Source: Anaerotruncus rubiinfantis | GTDB lineage: Bacteria > Bacillota > Clostridia > Oscillospirales > Ruminococcaceae | Reading direction: 5' to 3' | NCBI RefSeq assembly: GCF_900078395.1 | Contig: NZ_FKLA01000008.1 | Location: 248,001 to 312,000, forward strand | DNA: 64,000 nucleotides | Shown here: positions 49,780-58,892 of the stretch, one piece after another | How the letters are laid out: each line of letters starts with the position of its first letter | Numbering within the stretch: the stretch's first letter is position 1 | Notes under the pieces: model-generated | Seen by the model: only the letters and a program-made list of their open reading frames with translations | Told to the model about the DNA's origin: nothing | The model's database searches: none | Translations under genes and position numbers: made by a program

Positions 49780-49883
49780 GTGATAGCCTCCAAATAAATG
49801 ATGGAAAATTTGGGGATATTATACTGAAACTTATTATACAGCAACGATTTACTGTTGTAAAGAAAAACCGCACGAATTTCCGC

Positions 49884-49944
49884 TTGACAAATAGACGGAA
49901 TGAGTATACAATGAAATCGAACCACCCACACCCCCTGGGGGTAT
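49884..49944 (+). promoter_or_regulatory. copA-csoR promoter with CsoR operator
   Basis: TTGACA (49884-49889), 17 bp, TACAAT (49907-49912) is followed by ACACCCCCTGGGGGTAT (49928-49944), a close match to the CsoR operator (ATACCCCCnnGGGGTAT-like). The operator covers the initial transcribed region, so copper release of CsoR should induce the operon. Confidence 0.85.
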
Positions 49945-49957
49945 ATAGGAGGCAATT

Positions 49958-52528
49958 ATGAAACAGAAATTTGACGTCACAGGCATGACCTGTTCCGCTT
50001 GCTCGGCGCACGTGGAGAAGGCGGTCGCCAAGGTTCCGGGCGTAAAAAACGTGCAGGTGAATCTGCTCTCAAACAACATGGCGGTGGAATACGACGAAAC
50101 CGCGACCGGCACAGAGGCGATTATCCGCGCTGTGGAGGAGGCGGGCTATGGAGCTTCGGTGCACGCCCCAGCGGCAGGACCGGCCACCGCGGGCGCGCCG
50201 CCCGCGCCCATGTCCGACGGCCTGATGGCGGGCGAGATTGCGAACATGAAACGGCGGCTGGTGGTTTCGTTTGCCTTTTTGATCCCGCTTTTCTATATCT
50301 CGATGGGACATATGATGGGTATGCCGCTGCCGGGTTTCCTGCACGGCAATGCAAATGCGATGACCTTTGCGTTCACCCAGTTCCTGCTGGCGCTGCCGAT
50401 CGTTTACGTCAACCGCAAATATTACCAGGTCGGCTTCAAGACACTCTTCAAAGCAGCTCCAAACATGGATTCGCTCATTGCGATCGGTTCGGCCGCGGCG
50501 ATGATCTACGGCGTATTTGCCATCTACATGATCGGCTGGGGACTCGGGCACGGGGAAATGGCGGTGGTGGAGCAATACACGATGGACCTCTATTTTGAGT
50601 CAGCCGGGATGATTCTCACGCTGATTACGCTGGGCAAATTCCTGGAGACCCGTTCAAAGGGCAAGACGAGCGAAGCGATCACCAAACTGATGGATCTCGC
50701 GCCGAAGGTGGCGCTTGTGGAACGTGACGGCGCGGAGATGGAAATCCCGGTCGAACAGGTCGCGGTGGGTGACCTTGTGATCGTCAAGCCCGGACAGAGT
50801 GTGCCGGTGGACGGCGAGATCGTCGAGGGCGGCTCGTCGGTGGATGAATCCGCCCTGACCGGCGAGAGTATCCCGGTCGAAAAACATCCGGGTGACACGC
50901 TTATCGCGGCTACCATCAATAAATCCGGCTGGTTAAAATTCCGCGCAACCAAGGTCGGAAACGACACCACTCTTGCGCAGATTATCCAGCTGGTCGAGGA
51001 CGCTTCCAACTCGAAAGCGCCGATCGCAAAGCTCGCTGACAAGGTGAGCGGCGTATTTGTGCCGGTTGTCATCTGTATTGCGATCCTTTCCACGGTGGTG
51101 TGGCTGATGCTGGGACAGAATTTTGAATTCGCACTGTCGATCGGTATTGCGGTGCTGGTCATCTCCTGTCCGTGTGCGCTTGGGCTCGCGACGCCGGTCG
51201 CGATTATGGTTGGAACTGGCAAGGGAGCGGAAAATGGCATCCTGATCAAATCGGCCGAATCGCTGGAAACCGCGCATACGATCGACACGGTGGTGCTCGA
51301 TAAAACCGGCACCATCACCGAAGGCAAGCCCCGCGTGACCGATATTTTCACGGCGGACGGCATGGATGAAGAACGTCTGGTTGCGATCGCGGCGGCGGTT
51401 GAAAAGCCGTCCGAGCATCCGCTGGCTGAAGCGATCATGGCCGAGGCGGCAGCGCGCGGGCTGGATATCGCGCCGGTGCGGGAATTTTCCGCGCTTGTCG
51501 GACAGGGCGTGCAGGCGGAATTTGAAGGAAAAATCTACTATGCGGGCAACCTTAAGCTGCTCGCTGAGAAAAAAATCCCGCTTGGCGGTTTCGAAAAGAC
51601 TGGTGCGTCGCTTGCAGAAGCAGGTAAGACGCCGCTCTATTTTGCGGATGAGAACCGGGTGATCGGTGTGATCGCCGTGGCGGACGTGATCAAGCCGACC
51701 AGCCGGGAAGCGGTTGCTCGGCTGCGCGAAATGGGAATTGACGTGGTTATGCTGACCGGTGACAACCGCCGCACCGCCGAAGCCATCCGCAAACAGATGG
51801 GGATCGGCCGGGTGGTGGCCGAGGTATTGCCGCAGGATAAGGAACGGGAGGTTTCCGCCCTGCAGCAAGCCGGAAAAAAGGTCGCGATGGTGGGTGACGG
51901 CATCAACGACGCGCCTGCCCTGACCCGCGCGGATGTGGGCATTGCGATTGGCGCGGGCACCGACGTTGCAATTGAATCGGCCGACATTGTGTTGATGAAG
52001 AGTGACCTGCTCGACGCGGTTTCGGCGATCGAACTTTCTCGCGCGGTTATCCGCAACATCAAACAGAACCTGTTCTGGGCGTTCTTTTACAATTCCATCG
52101 GCATCCCGCTGGCAGCGGGCGTATTCTTCTCGGTGCTTGGCTGGAGGCTCAATCCAATGTTCGCGGCTGCGGCCATGAGCCTGAGCTCGGTCTGCGTCGT
52201 ATCGAACGCTCTGCGGCTAAAATTGTTTAAACCGCGCCGCGGCGCGTTGGCGGAGATTTCCGTCCCCATAGAAACCGAATCCAAAATCGTAAAAACAGAA
52301 ACGAAAGAGGTTGTGAAAACAATGAAAAAAACCATGAAAATCGAAGGCATGATGTGCGCGCATTGTTCCGGCCGTGTGGAGAAGGCGCTCTGCGCGCTGG
52401 ATGGTGTGACCGCCAAAGTGGATCTGGAAGCCAAGACAGCCATGATCGAAACCGAAGGCAGGGTGGACGACGACGCGCTCAAAGCGGCGGTGGCCGACGC
52501 GGGCTACGAAGTCGTCTCGCTCGACTGA
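49958..52528 (+). CDS. copA: Copper-exporting P-type ATPase with N- and C-terminal HMA domains
   Basis: An 856-residue P1B-ATPase. The N-terminal HMA domain has GMTCSAC (C12, C15). The membrane CPC motif is in ISCPCALGLATP (near 402-404), the phosphorylated D in DKTGT (near 449), then EHPLAEAI and GDGINDAPAL. Residues 789-856 form a second HMA domain with GMMCAHC (C800, C803), linked by about 40 charged residues; CopZ-like domains are usually N-terminal or separate. An in-frame ATG (52322) at the domain start has a weak GAGG upstream. GGAGG precedes the gene start. It exports Cu(I). Confidence 0.95.
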   Translation: MKQKFDVTGMTCSACSAHVEKAVAKVPGVKNVQVNLLSNNMAVEYDETATGTEAIIRAVEEAGYGASVHAPAAGPATAGAPPAPMSDGLMAGEIANMKRRLVVSFAFLIPLFYISMGHMMGMPLPGFLHGNANAMTFAFTQFLLALPIVYVNRKYYQVGFKTLFKAAPNMDSLIAIGSAAAMIYGVFAIYMIGWGLGHGEMAVVEQYTMDLYFESAGMILTLITLGKFLETRSKGKTSEAITKLMDLAPKVALVERDGAEMEIPVEQVAVGDLVIVKPGQSVPVDGEIVEGGSSVDESALTGESIPVEKHPGDTLIAATINKSGWLKFRATKVGNDTTLAQIIQLVEDASNSKAPIAKLADKVSGVFVPVVICIAILSTVVWLMLGQNFEFALSIGIAVLVISCPCALGLATPVAIMVGTGKGAENGILIKSAESLETAHTIDTVVLDKTGTITEGKPRVTDIFTADGMDEERLVAIAAAVEKPSEHPLAEAIMAEAAARGLDIAPVREFSALVGQGVQAEFEGKIYYAGNLKLLAEKKIPLGGFEKTGASLAEAGKTPLYFADENRVIGVIAVADVIKPTSREAVARLREMGIDVVMLTGDNRRTAEAIRKQMGIGRVVAEVLPQDKEREVSALQQAGKKVAMVGDGINDAPALTRADVGIAIGAGTDVAIESADIVLMKSDLLDAVSAIELSRAVIRNIKQNLFWAFFYNSIGIPLAAGVFFSVLGWRLNPMFAAAAMSLSSVCVVSNALRLKLFKPRRGALAEISVPIETESKIVKTETKEVVKTMKKTMKIEGMMCAHCSGRVEKALCALDGVTAKVDLEAKTAMIETEGRVDDDALKAAVADAGYEVVSLD

Positions 52529-52537
52529 GGCCGTGTT

Positions 52538-52801
52538 ATGAAGGCGGATAAACAGAAAGTTACCCGGCTGCTCCGCACCGCGCGCGGGCAGATTGACGGC
52601 GTGCTCAAGATGATTGAGGAGGATCGGTACTGTATTGACATCTCCAACCAGATCATGGCGGCCGAGTCGGTGCTCTCCCGCGCGAACAAGGAGGTGCTGC
52701 GCGCCCATATGGAAGGATGTGTGGCAGACGCGTTTGAGGCGGGTGACGCGCAGGAGAAGCTTGATGAAGTGATGGATCTGCTCGATAAATTAATAAAATA
52801 A
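52538..52801 (+). CDS. csoR: Copper-sensing repressor CsoR
   Basis: An 87-residue DUF156 protein. The Cu(I) ligands C32, H57 and C61 are at canonical positions (YCIDISNQIMAAES, RAHMEGC). It is the last gene of the copA operon and should repress it through the operator at 49928-49944. The ATG lies nine bases after the copA stop. Confidence 0.93.
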   Translation: MKADKQKVTRLLRTARGQIDGVLKMIEEDRYCIDISNQIMAAESVLSRANKEVLRAHMEGCVADAFEAGDAQEKLDEVMDLLDKLIK

Positions 52802-52807
52802 CAAAAT

Positions 52808-52850
52808 AAAAAAGTTCCGCCCCGGAATTCCGGGGCGGAACTTTTTTTGT
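52808..52850 (+). terminator. Terminator of copA-csoR
   Basis: A perfect 18-bp stem (52808-52825, 52830-52847) with loop AATT, ending in T-residues. Confidence 0.92.
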
Positions 52851-53018
52851 TCTGCTGCTTCATTTTGCGAAAAAGATGCAAAAATGGAGGGAGCGATTGG
52901 AAAATGAAAGATAAAAAATTATCATTTGTTGACTTTTTCATTCCCGGATGGTAGGCTATAAGCAACAAGAAAAATCCTTTTAAAATGAATGGATGCTGTT
53001 AAAAATCAATCAAAATAT

Positions 53019-53122
53019 TGGATATTTGTCAAAAAAATATCCATAATGTGAATTTATAGACAATCTAAATTGCATTTTATGAGAAGATGTCTATTTGCGA
53101 AGCGAATTCAATGTGATAAAAT
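53019..53122 (+). promoter_or_regulatory. Hydrogenase operon promoter and upstream dyad
   Basis: TTGCGA (53095-53100), 16 bp, TAAAAT (53117-53122) lies just before AAGGAGG and the hydC start. A nine-bp inverted repeat TGGATATTT/AAATATCCA (53019-53027, 53035-53043) lies about 75 bases upstream of the -35. The region 52851-53018 is AT-rich with no gene. Confidence 0.5.
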
Positions 53123-53148
53123 ATTATCGAAACAAGGAGGATTCACCT

Positions 53149-53676
53149 ATGGAACAGGCAACCAAATGCACATGCTGCTGCTCCGACGATCCTGGGGAGC
53201 TGCTCGGACGGATCGCCCGACTGGCCGCCGAATACAAGGGCAGGGAGGGCTCGCTCATCCAGGTATTGCATCTTGCACAGGGAATTTATGGATATCTTCC
53301 GCTTGAGGTGCAGAAGGTGGTGGCGGACGGACTTGACCTGCCGCTTTCGGAGGTTTCGGGCGTCGTGAGCTTCTATTCCTTCTTTTCGACTCAGCCGCGC
53401 GGTGAGCATACCATCCGCGTCTGTCTTGGAACCGCCTGCTATGTGCGCGGCGGCAAGAAGATTGTCGAACGTCTGGAAAAGCTGCTCGACGTGGGGGTGG
53501 GCGACACGACCGCCGATGGCAGATTCACCTTCGAAGTCGCGCGCTGCATCGGCGCCTGTGGGCTTGCCCCGGCCATGTCGATCGATGATGTGGTCTATAA
53601 ACAGGTGAACCCGGATAAGCTCGAAGAGATCCTGAAACGCTATTACAAGGAGGACGAGGACGATGAGCCCATTTAA
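53149..53676 (+). CDS. hydC: NuoE-like [2Fe-2S] subunit of the hydrogenase (HydC/HndA)
   Basis: A 175-residue protein with the thioredoxin-like [2Fe-2S] fold of NuoE. The ligands are C92, C97, C133 and C137 in RVCLGTACYVRGG and CIGACGLAP. Helical N-terminus LIQVLHLAQGIYGYLPLEVQKVVA and VVSFYSFFS are typical. The extra N-terminal CTCCC is unusual. AAGGAGG precedes the ATG at 53149. It overlaps the next gene by 14 bases, showing a tightly coupled operon. Confidence 0.93.
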   Translation: MEQATKCTCCCSDDPGELLGRIARLAAEYKGREGSLIQVLHLAQGIYGYLPLEVQKVVADGLDLPLSEVSGVVSFYSFFSTQPRGEHTIRVCLGTACYVRGGKKIVERLEKLLDVGVGDTTADGRFTFEVARCIGACGLAPAMSIDDVVYKQVNPDKLEEILKRYYKEDEDDEPI

Positions 53677-56600
53677 AGCGGCCTGCCCCCAGGACCTTTC
53701 ACAAATCAAGGCGGATTATCTCGCTGCCGAAAAGCAGTGGGAATACCGCGTGCTCGTCTGCGGCGGAGCGGGCTGCATCTCCTCCGACTGCGCGGCGGTG
53801 CAGAAAGCGCTGGAAAACGCGCTTTCCGCGCATGGACTGGCCAAACGCGTACATACCGTTGTCACCGGCTGCATGGGGACCTGCGCCGTCGGACCGGTAT
53901 TGCTTGTGGAGCCCGGCAACATTTTTTATGTAAAGATGGACCCGGAAAAGGTGGAAGAGGTCGTTGCCCGTCATCTCATGGGCGGCGAAATTTTGGAGGA
54001 ATACACCTTTTTTGACCGCGCGCAGAATAAACGTGTCCCCAGGCTTGACGAAATTGGTTTCTTCAGAGACCAGGTCCGCATCGCGCTGCGCAACTGCGGC
54101 CGGATGGAATACGCTTCTCTTCCCGCCTACATCGCGCGGGACGGATACTTTGCGCTGGCCAGGGCGCTCACGATGACCGACGCCGAAGTCGTTGCGGAAA
54201 TGAAGGGCTCCGGGCTGCGCGGACGCGGCGGCGCGGGCTTCCCGGTTGGGATCAAATGGGAAGCTGGAATGAAAGCCCCGAAAGGACAAAAATACATCGT
54301 CTGCAATGCCGACGAAGGCGATCCGGGCGCGTTTATGGACCGGTCGCTGCTGGAAGGCGACCCCCACGGCATCATCGAGGGCATGCTGATCGGCGGCTAT
54401 GCCATCGGCGCGGATAAGGGATTTGTCTATGTCCGCGCGGAATACCCGATCGCGGTCGAACGGCTCTCGAACGCGATCGGGCAGGCGCGGGAAGCCGGGC
54501 TGCTCGGGAAAAATATCCTCGGCAGCGGCTTCTCATTCGACCTCGAAATCCGTATCGGCGCGGGCGCGTTCGTCTGCGGGGAGGAGACCTCGCTGCTCGC
54601 CTCGATTGAAGGCCGGCGCGGCGAGCCACGCCAGAAACCGCCGTTCCCGTTCGAAAGCGGCCTGTTCGAGAAGCCCACCATCATCAACAACGTCGAAACG
54701 CTCGCGAACGTCGCGCCGATCATTCTGAACGGCGCGGCATGGTACCGCCGGTTCGGTACCGAAAAGAGCGCGGGTACCAAGGTGTTCGCGCTCGCGGGCG
54801 ACATCGAGACCGCCGGCATCATTGAGGTGCCGATGGGCATCCCGCTCGGAGACATCATCTATAAAATCGGCGGCGGCATCCGGGGCGGCAAACGCTTTAA
54901 GGCGATCCAGTCGGGCGGGCCGTCCGGCGGCTGCCTCACCCGGGCGCATTTGAACACTCCGGTCGATTATGAGTCGCTCTCCGCGCTCGGCGCGATCATG
55001 GGGTCCGGCGGGCTGGTGGTCATGAATGAGGACACCTGCATGGTCGATACCGCGCGGTACTTCCTCGATTTCATCAAGGACGAATCCTGCGGCAAATGTT
55101 TGCCCTGCCGCACCGGCACCAAGCGGATGCTCGAAATCCTCGAACGGATCACCGAGGGCAACGGCAGAGACGGCGACATTGAGATGCTCGAGGAGCTCGC
55201 GGGCGCCTTAAAAGAGACCGCCATGTGCGGCCTTGGGCAGACTGCCTCGAACCCGGTGCTCAGCACGATCAAATATTTCCGTGAGGAATACGAGACCCAT
55301 ATCCATGACAGGCACTGCGCCGCGGGCGTCTGCGCGGAGCTGCAGACCGCGCCCTGCCGCAACGCCTGCCCCGCGAACGTCTATATCCCCGGCTACATGG
55401 CGCTGGTCGCGGCCGGCAGGCTGACCGACGCCTATCAGCTCATCCGGCAGGAAAACCCCTTCCCCGCGGTCTGCGGGCGTGTCTGCACCCATCCGTGCGA
55501 AAATCACTGCCGACGGGCGCAGGTGGACGAACCGCTTGCAATCTGCGGTGTGAAGCGGTTCATCGGGGACTACGCGCTGCGCGACGAATACAATATCCCG
55601 CTTGTACAGTCCCGTCCCGCGACCGGCAAGCGGGTCGCGGTGATCGGCGCGGGTCCGTCAGGACTCTCCTGTGCCTATTACCTCGCGCATCTCGGCCACG
55701 AAGTAGACGTCTATGAAGCCGAATCGGTCGCGGGCGGCGTGCTTTACTGGGGCATCCCGGAATTCCGTCTGCCCAAAGAGGTGCTCGCCAAGGAAATCCG
55801 CGCGATTGAAGCGGCTGGGGTGAAGATTCACCTGGATGTCAAGATCGGTCGTGATATCCCGTTTGAAGAGCTGCGGCAGCGGTCGGACGCGGTCTACCTC
55901 GCGGTCGGCACCCAAAAGTCGAAATTGCTTGGTATCCCGGGAGAAACGCTCGCCGGTGTGGAAAGCGGGCTTGCGTTCCTGCGCAGGGTCGGGCTCGGCA
56001 TTGACAAAAGCGTGCCAAAACGGCTGGTTGTCGTGGGCGGCGGCTCAACCGCGATGGATGTGGCACGCAGCGCGGTGCGCCTGGGCGCGCAGGCGGTCAC
56101 CATCGTCTATCGCCGCACCGAGGAACAGATGCCGGCCGGCGCCGAAGAGGCGCGGGAAGCCCGGGAAGAGGGGATCCGGATCATTCCTCTGGTTTCCCCG
56201 TCCGCAATTATCGGGGATGACGACGCGGTCTGCGGCATCCAGTGCGTCCGCCGCGCGCTTGCTGATTATGGCAAAGATGGCCGCCGCCGCTCGGTGGAAG
56301 TACCGGGATCGGAATTCGTGATCGACTGCGACGGGGTCATCACCGCCGTCAACCAGGATGTGGACAGCAAATTCTATCAGACGACCGAGGTCAATGTGAC
56401 TGCTTCGGGCGCGCTCGACATCAACAAATTCACCTCCCAGACCTCGCGCGAAGGGATCTTCGCCGGCGGAGACGCCTCCCCGTGGGGCCAGAATGTGGTC
56501 ATCCAGGCAATTGCCGACGGCAAACGCGCCGCTTCAAACATCGATAAATATCTGGGCGGTACCGGGGAACTCAACAAGGGCGAATGGATTGACATCCCGG

Positions 56601-56761
56601 TGATCGAGGACAACGAAGTCACCGAGCCGCATGGCCGGTTCCCATTCCGCGCCGTCCCGCCCGAGGAGCGCTGCGACAGCTTCTGTGAAGTGTCGCGCGG
56701 ATTCCACAAGCTGGATGCGATGGGCGAAGCACTGCGCTGCCTGCACTGCGAGAGGAGGTAA
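53663..56761 (+). CDS. hydB: NuoF-like NADH subunit (HydB) fused to a GltD/NfnB-like NADPH oxidoreductase
   Basis: A 1032-residue fusion. Domains in order: thioredoxin-like [2Fe-2S] (C33, C38, C70, C74); NuoF FMN/NADH domain with GLRGRGGAGFP (about 184-194) and CNADEGDPGAF; SLBB; the 4Fe-4S motif SCGKCLPCRTGTKRM (about 475-489); then, in place of the usual C-terminal ferredoxin domain, a GltD-like unit with cysteine-rich APCRNACPANVYIPGYM, an FAD Rossmann site VIGAGPSGLSCAYYL (about 659) and an NAD(P) site VVGGGSTAMDVARSAVRLGA (about 789) ending in YRR. It may couple H2, ferredoxin and NAD(H) to NADP(H). A last CLHC lies at the C-terminus. Confidence 0.92.
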   Translation: MSPFKAACPQDLSQIKADYLAAEKQWEYRVLVCGGAGCISSDCAAVQKALENALSAHGLAKRVHTVVTGCMGTCAVGPVLLVEPGNIFYVKMDPEKVEEVVARHLMGGEILEEYTFFDRAQNKRVPRLDEIGFFRDQVRIALRNCGRMEYASLPAYIARDGYFALARALTMTDAEVVAEMKGSGLRGRGGAGFPVGIKWEAGMKAPKGQKYIVCNADEGDPGAFMDRSLLEGDPHGIIEGMLIGGYAIGADKGFVYVRAEYPIAVERLSNAIGQAREAGLLGKNILGSGFSFDLEIRIGAGAFVCGEETSLLASIEGRRGEPRQKPPFPFESGLFEKPTIINNVETLANVAPIILNGAAWYRRFGTEKSAGTKVFALAGDIETAGIIEVPMGIPLGDIIYKIGGGIRGGKRFKAIQSGGPSGGCLTRAHLNTPVDYESLSALGAIMGSGGLVVMNEDTCMVDTARYFLDFIKDESCGKCLPCRTGTKRMLEILERITEGNGRDGDIEMLEELAGALKETAMCGLGQTASNPVLSTIKYFREEYETHIHDRHCAAGVCAELQTAPCRNACPANVYIPGYMALVAAGRLTDAYQLIRQENPFPAVCGRVCTHPCENHCRRAQVDEPLAICGVKRFIGDYALRDEYNIPLVQSRPATGKRVAVIGAGPSGLSCAYYLAHLGHEVDVYEAESVAGGVLYWGIPEFRLPKEVLAKEIRAIEAAGVKIHLDVKIGRDIPFEELRQRSDAVYLAVGTQKSKLLGIPGETLAGVESGLAFLRRVGLGIDKSVPKRLVVVGGGSTAMDVARSAVRLGAQAVTIVYRRTEEQMPAGAEEAREAREEGIRIIPLVSPSAIIGDDDAVCGIQCVRRALADYGKDGRRRSVEVPGSEFVIDCDGVITAVNQDVDSKFYQTTEVNVTASGALDINKFTSQTSREGIFAGGDASPWGQNVVIQAIADGKRAASNIDKYLGGTGELNKGEWIDIPVIEDNEVTEPHGRFPFRAVPPEERCDSFCEVSRGFHKLDAMGEALRCLHCERR

Positions 56762-56766
56762 GAAAG

Positions 56767-58548
56767 ATGATCCATTTGACAATCAACGGAAAAGCCATCG
56801 AGGCGCCGGACGGCGCGACAATTCTGGAGGCCGCCCGCCTGTATAACATCGGCATCCCGAGCCTCTGCCATCTGAAAGATATTCATACCTACGGCTCCTG
56901 CCGCATCTGTGTGGTTGAGGTGGAGGGGATGAAAAACCTTGCGGCTTCCTGCATTGTGAAGGCGAAGGAGGGGATGGTGGTCCACACCCATTCCTCCAAA
57001 GTGCGCGCGGCGCGTAAGGTGCTCTACGAGCTACTGCTTTCCGACCATCCCAAGGACTGCCTGAACTGTACCCGAAACCAGAACTGCGAATTGCAGGAGC
57101 TCGGCTATACGCTCGGCGTAACCGAATCCCGTCTTTCGGGGGAGATGTCCCCGGCCAAGGTGGACGTTTCCCCGTCCATCACCCGCGATACATCAAAGTG
57201 TGTGCTCTGCCGCCGGTGCGTGACCGTCTGCAACCGTATCCAGGAGGTCGGCGCGATAGGCGCCCAGAACCGCGGCTTTGCAACGGTGGTGAGTCCGGCG
57301 ATGGGGCTGCCGCTCGATTCTACCGCCTGCGCCATGTGCGGACAATGCACCGTCGTCTGTCCGACCGGCGCGCTCACCGAAACCGACGGCCTTTCCAAAG
57401 TCTGGGCAGCGCTCGAAAACCCTGCGAAGCGGGTCGTCGTGCAGGTCGCGCCCGCCGTGCGCGCCGCGCTGGGCGAGGAATTCGGCCTGCCCGCCGGGAC
57501 GCTCGTCACCGGGAAAATGGCTTCGGCGCTGCATGAAATCGGTTTTGACGATGTGTTCGACACCGACTTCGCGGCTGACCTGACCATCATCGAGGAGGGC
57601 ACCGAGCTGCTCGGGCGGCTCAGTGCGGCCCTCACCGGCGGCGAAGCCGCACTGCCGATGCTCACCTCCTGTTCGCCTGGCTGGATCAAGCACATCGAGC
57701 ATAAATATCCGGCGCAGCTTGGTCATCTTTCCTCCTGCAAAAGCCCGCACACGATGCTCGGCGCGCTGGCCAAAAGCTTCTATGCCGAGAAAATCGGCAG
57801 GAAACCCGAGGAAATGTTCGTCGTTTCGGTGATGCCCTGCACCGCCAAGAAATATGAGATCCAACGTCCGGAGATGGGACAAAACGGCATCCCGGATGTG
57901 GACGCGGTGCTCACCACCCGGGAGCTTGCCCGGATGATCAAGGCCTCCGGCATCGATTTTTTGAACCTGCCAGAGGGCGGCTTCGACCGGCCGCTCGGCT
58001 TGTCGACCGGCGCGGCGGACATCTTCGGCGTGACCGGCGGCGTCATGGAGGCCGCGCTGCGCACCGTCTATGAGCTGGTGACCGGGCGGGAGCTGCCGTT
58101 CGACGGGTTACACGTCACCCCGATTGTAGGTCTTGAGCAGGTCAAAACCGCTTCGCTCACCATTGAGGGAGCCTTGCCGGATTTTGCGCATCTGGAGGGC
58201 GTGACCGTGCGGATCGCCGTCACAAGCGGCCTTGCGGGCGCGGATATCCTGATGGACCAGATCGCGGCGGGAAAGTCGCCTTACCACTTCGTCGAAGTCA
58301 TGGGCTGCCCGGGCGGCTGCATCAATGGCGGCGGCCAGCCGCGTCCCAAAGAGGAGGGCTACCGCGAGAAACGCGCGGCGGCGCTCTACCGCGAGGACGA
58401 AGGAAAGCCGATGCGCAAAAGTCACGAAAACCCCGATATCACCGCGCTTTACGAGGAATATCTTGGTGCGGCGAACGGGCATCTGGCCCATGAGCTGCTG
58501 CATACCCATTATGTCCCGCGCGGGCTCTATAACCAACTGGTGCGCTGA
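56767..58548 (+). CDS. hydA: [FeFe]-hydrogenase catalytic subunit
   Basis: A 593-residue subunit. N-terminal [2Fe-2S] (C34, C45, C48, C62), His-Cys cluster (H94, C98, C101, C107), two [4Fe-4S] clusters (CVLCRRCVTVCN; CAMCGQCTVVCP), then the H-cluster motifs TSCSPGW (near 300), MPCTAKKYE (near 357) and the final GCPGGCINGGGQP (near 513). The TSCSPGW form is typical of multisubunit bifurcating enzymes. No maturases HydE/F/G are in the window. It starts five bases after the fusion gene. Confidence 0.96.
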   Translation: MIHLTINGKAIEAPDGATILEAARLYNIGIPSLCHLKDIHTYGSCRICVVEVEGMKNLAASCIVKAKEGMVVHTHSSKVRAARKVLYELLLSDHPKDCLNCTRNQNCELQELGYTLGVTESRLSGEMSPAKVDVSPSITRDTSKCVLCRRCVTVCNRIQEVGAIGAQNRGFATVVSPAMGLPLDSTACAMCGQCTVVCPTGALTETDGLSKVWAALENPAKRVVVQVAPAVRAALGEEFGLPAGTLVTGKMASALHEIGFDDVFDTDFAADLTIIEEGTELLGRLSAALTGGEAALPMLTSCSPGWIKHIEHKYPAQLGHLSSCKSPHTMLGALAKSFYAEKIGRKPEEMFVVSVMPCTAKKYEIQRPEMGQNGIPDVDAVLTTRELARMIKASGIDFLNLPEGGFDRPLGLSTGAADIFGVTGGVMEAALRTVYELVTGRELPFDGLHVTPIVGLEQVKTASLTIEGALPDFAHLEGVTVRIAVTSGLAGADILMDQIAAGKSPYHFVEVMGCPGGCINGGGQPRPKEEGYREKRAAALYREDEGKPMRKSHENPDITALYEEYLGAANGHLAHELLHTHYVPRGLYNQLVR

Positions 58549-58640
58549 TCTTTCCGGCCCGGGCCTGCTCCACGCGGCCATGCCGCATGCCGCGCACCTG
58601 AAATTTGACCCACTTCTCATACTTTCATAGGACACAAACC

Positions 58641-58681
58641 GCGGGAAGGCCCGGCCGATTGAATCGGCCGGGCCTTCCCGC
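58641..58681 (+). terminator. Hairpin after the hydrogenase operon
   Basis: A perfect 19-bp GC-rich stem (58641-58659, 58663-58681) followed by GCCTTTG; the T-run is weak. The sequence from 58690 to 58800 shows no supported gene. Confidence 0.65.
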
Positions 58682-58811
58682 GCCTTTGAGCCGCGAATCT
58701 TTCATATCGGAGTCCGGATTTCGCTTGGCCAGCCGGCGGGCCCCGTTTTGTTCCATAGAGGAGAAAAATATGGATATACTGGTTAGGGGGGGCTGCCGGA
58801 GTGATTCCCTC

Positions 58812-58839
58812 TTGACATAATATACAGAAAAGGTATAAT
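58812..58839 (+). promoter_or_regulatory. Promoter of the ZIP transporter gene
   Basis: TTGACA (58812-58817), 16 bp, TATAAT (58834-58839). Confidence 0.75.
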
Positions 58840-58892
58840 TAAAAAGGACTATAACAGGCATAGAAATACCTGTGACAGAAAGGAAGAGAAAG

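Noticed and set aside
58770..58820. A 16-residue peptide frame with GAGGAG upstream, before the ZIP gene
   Set aside because: Its end overlaps the -35 box of the ZIP promoter and no promoter for it was seen; it could be a relic, but the evidence is too thin to list as a gene.
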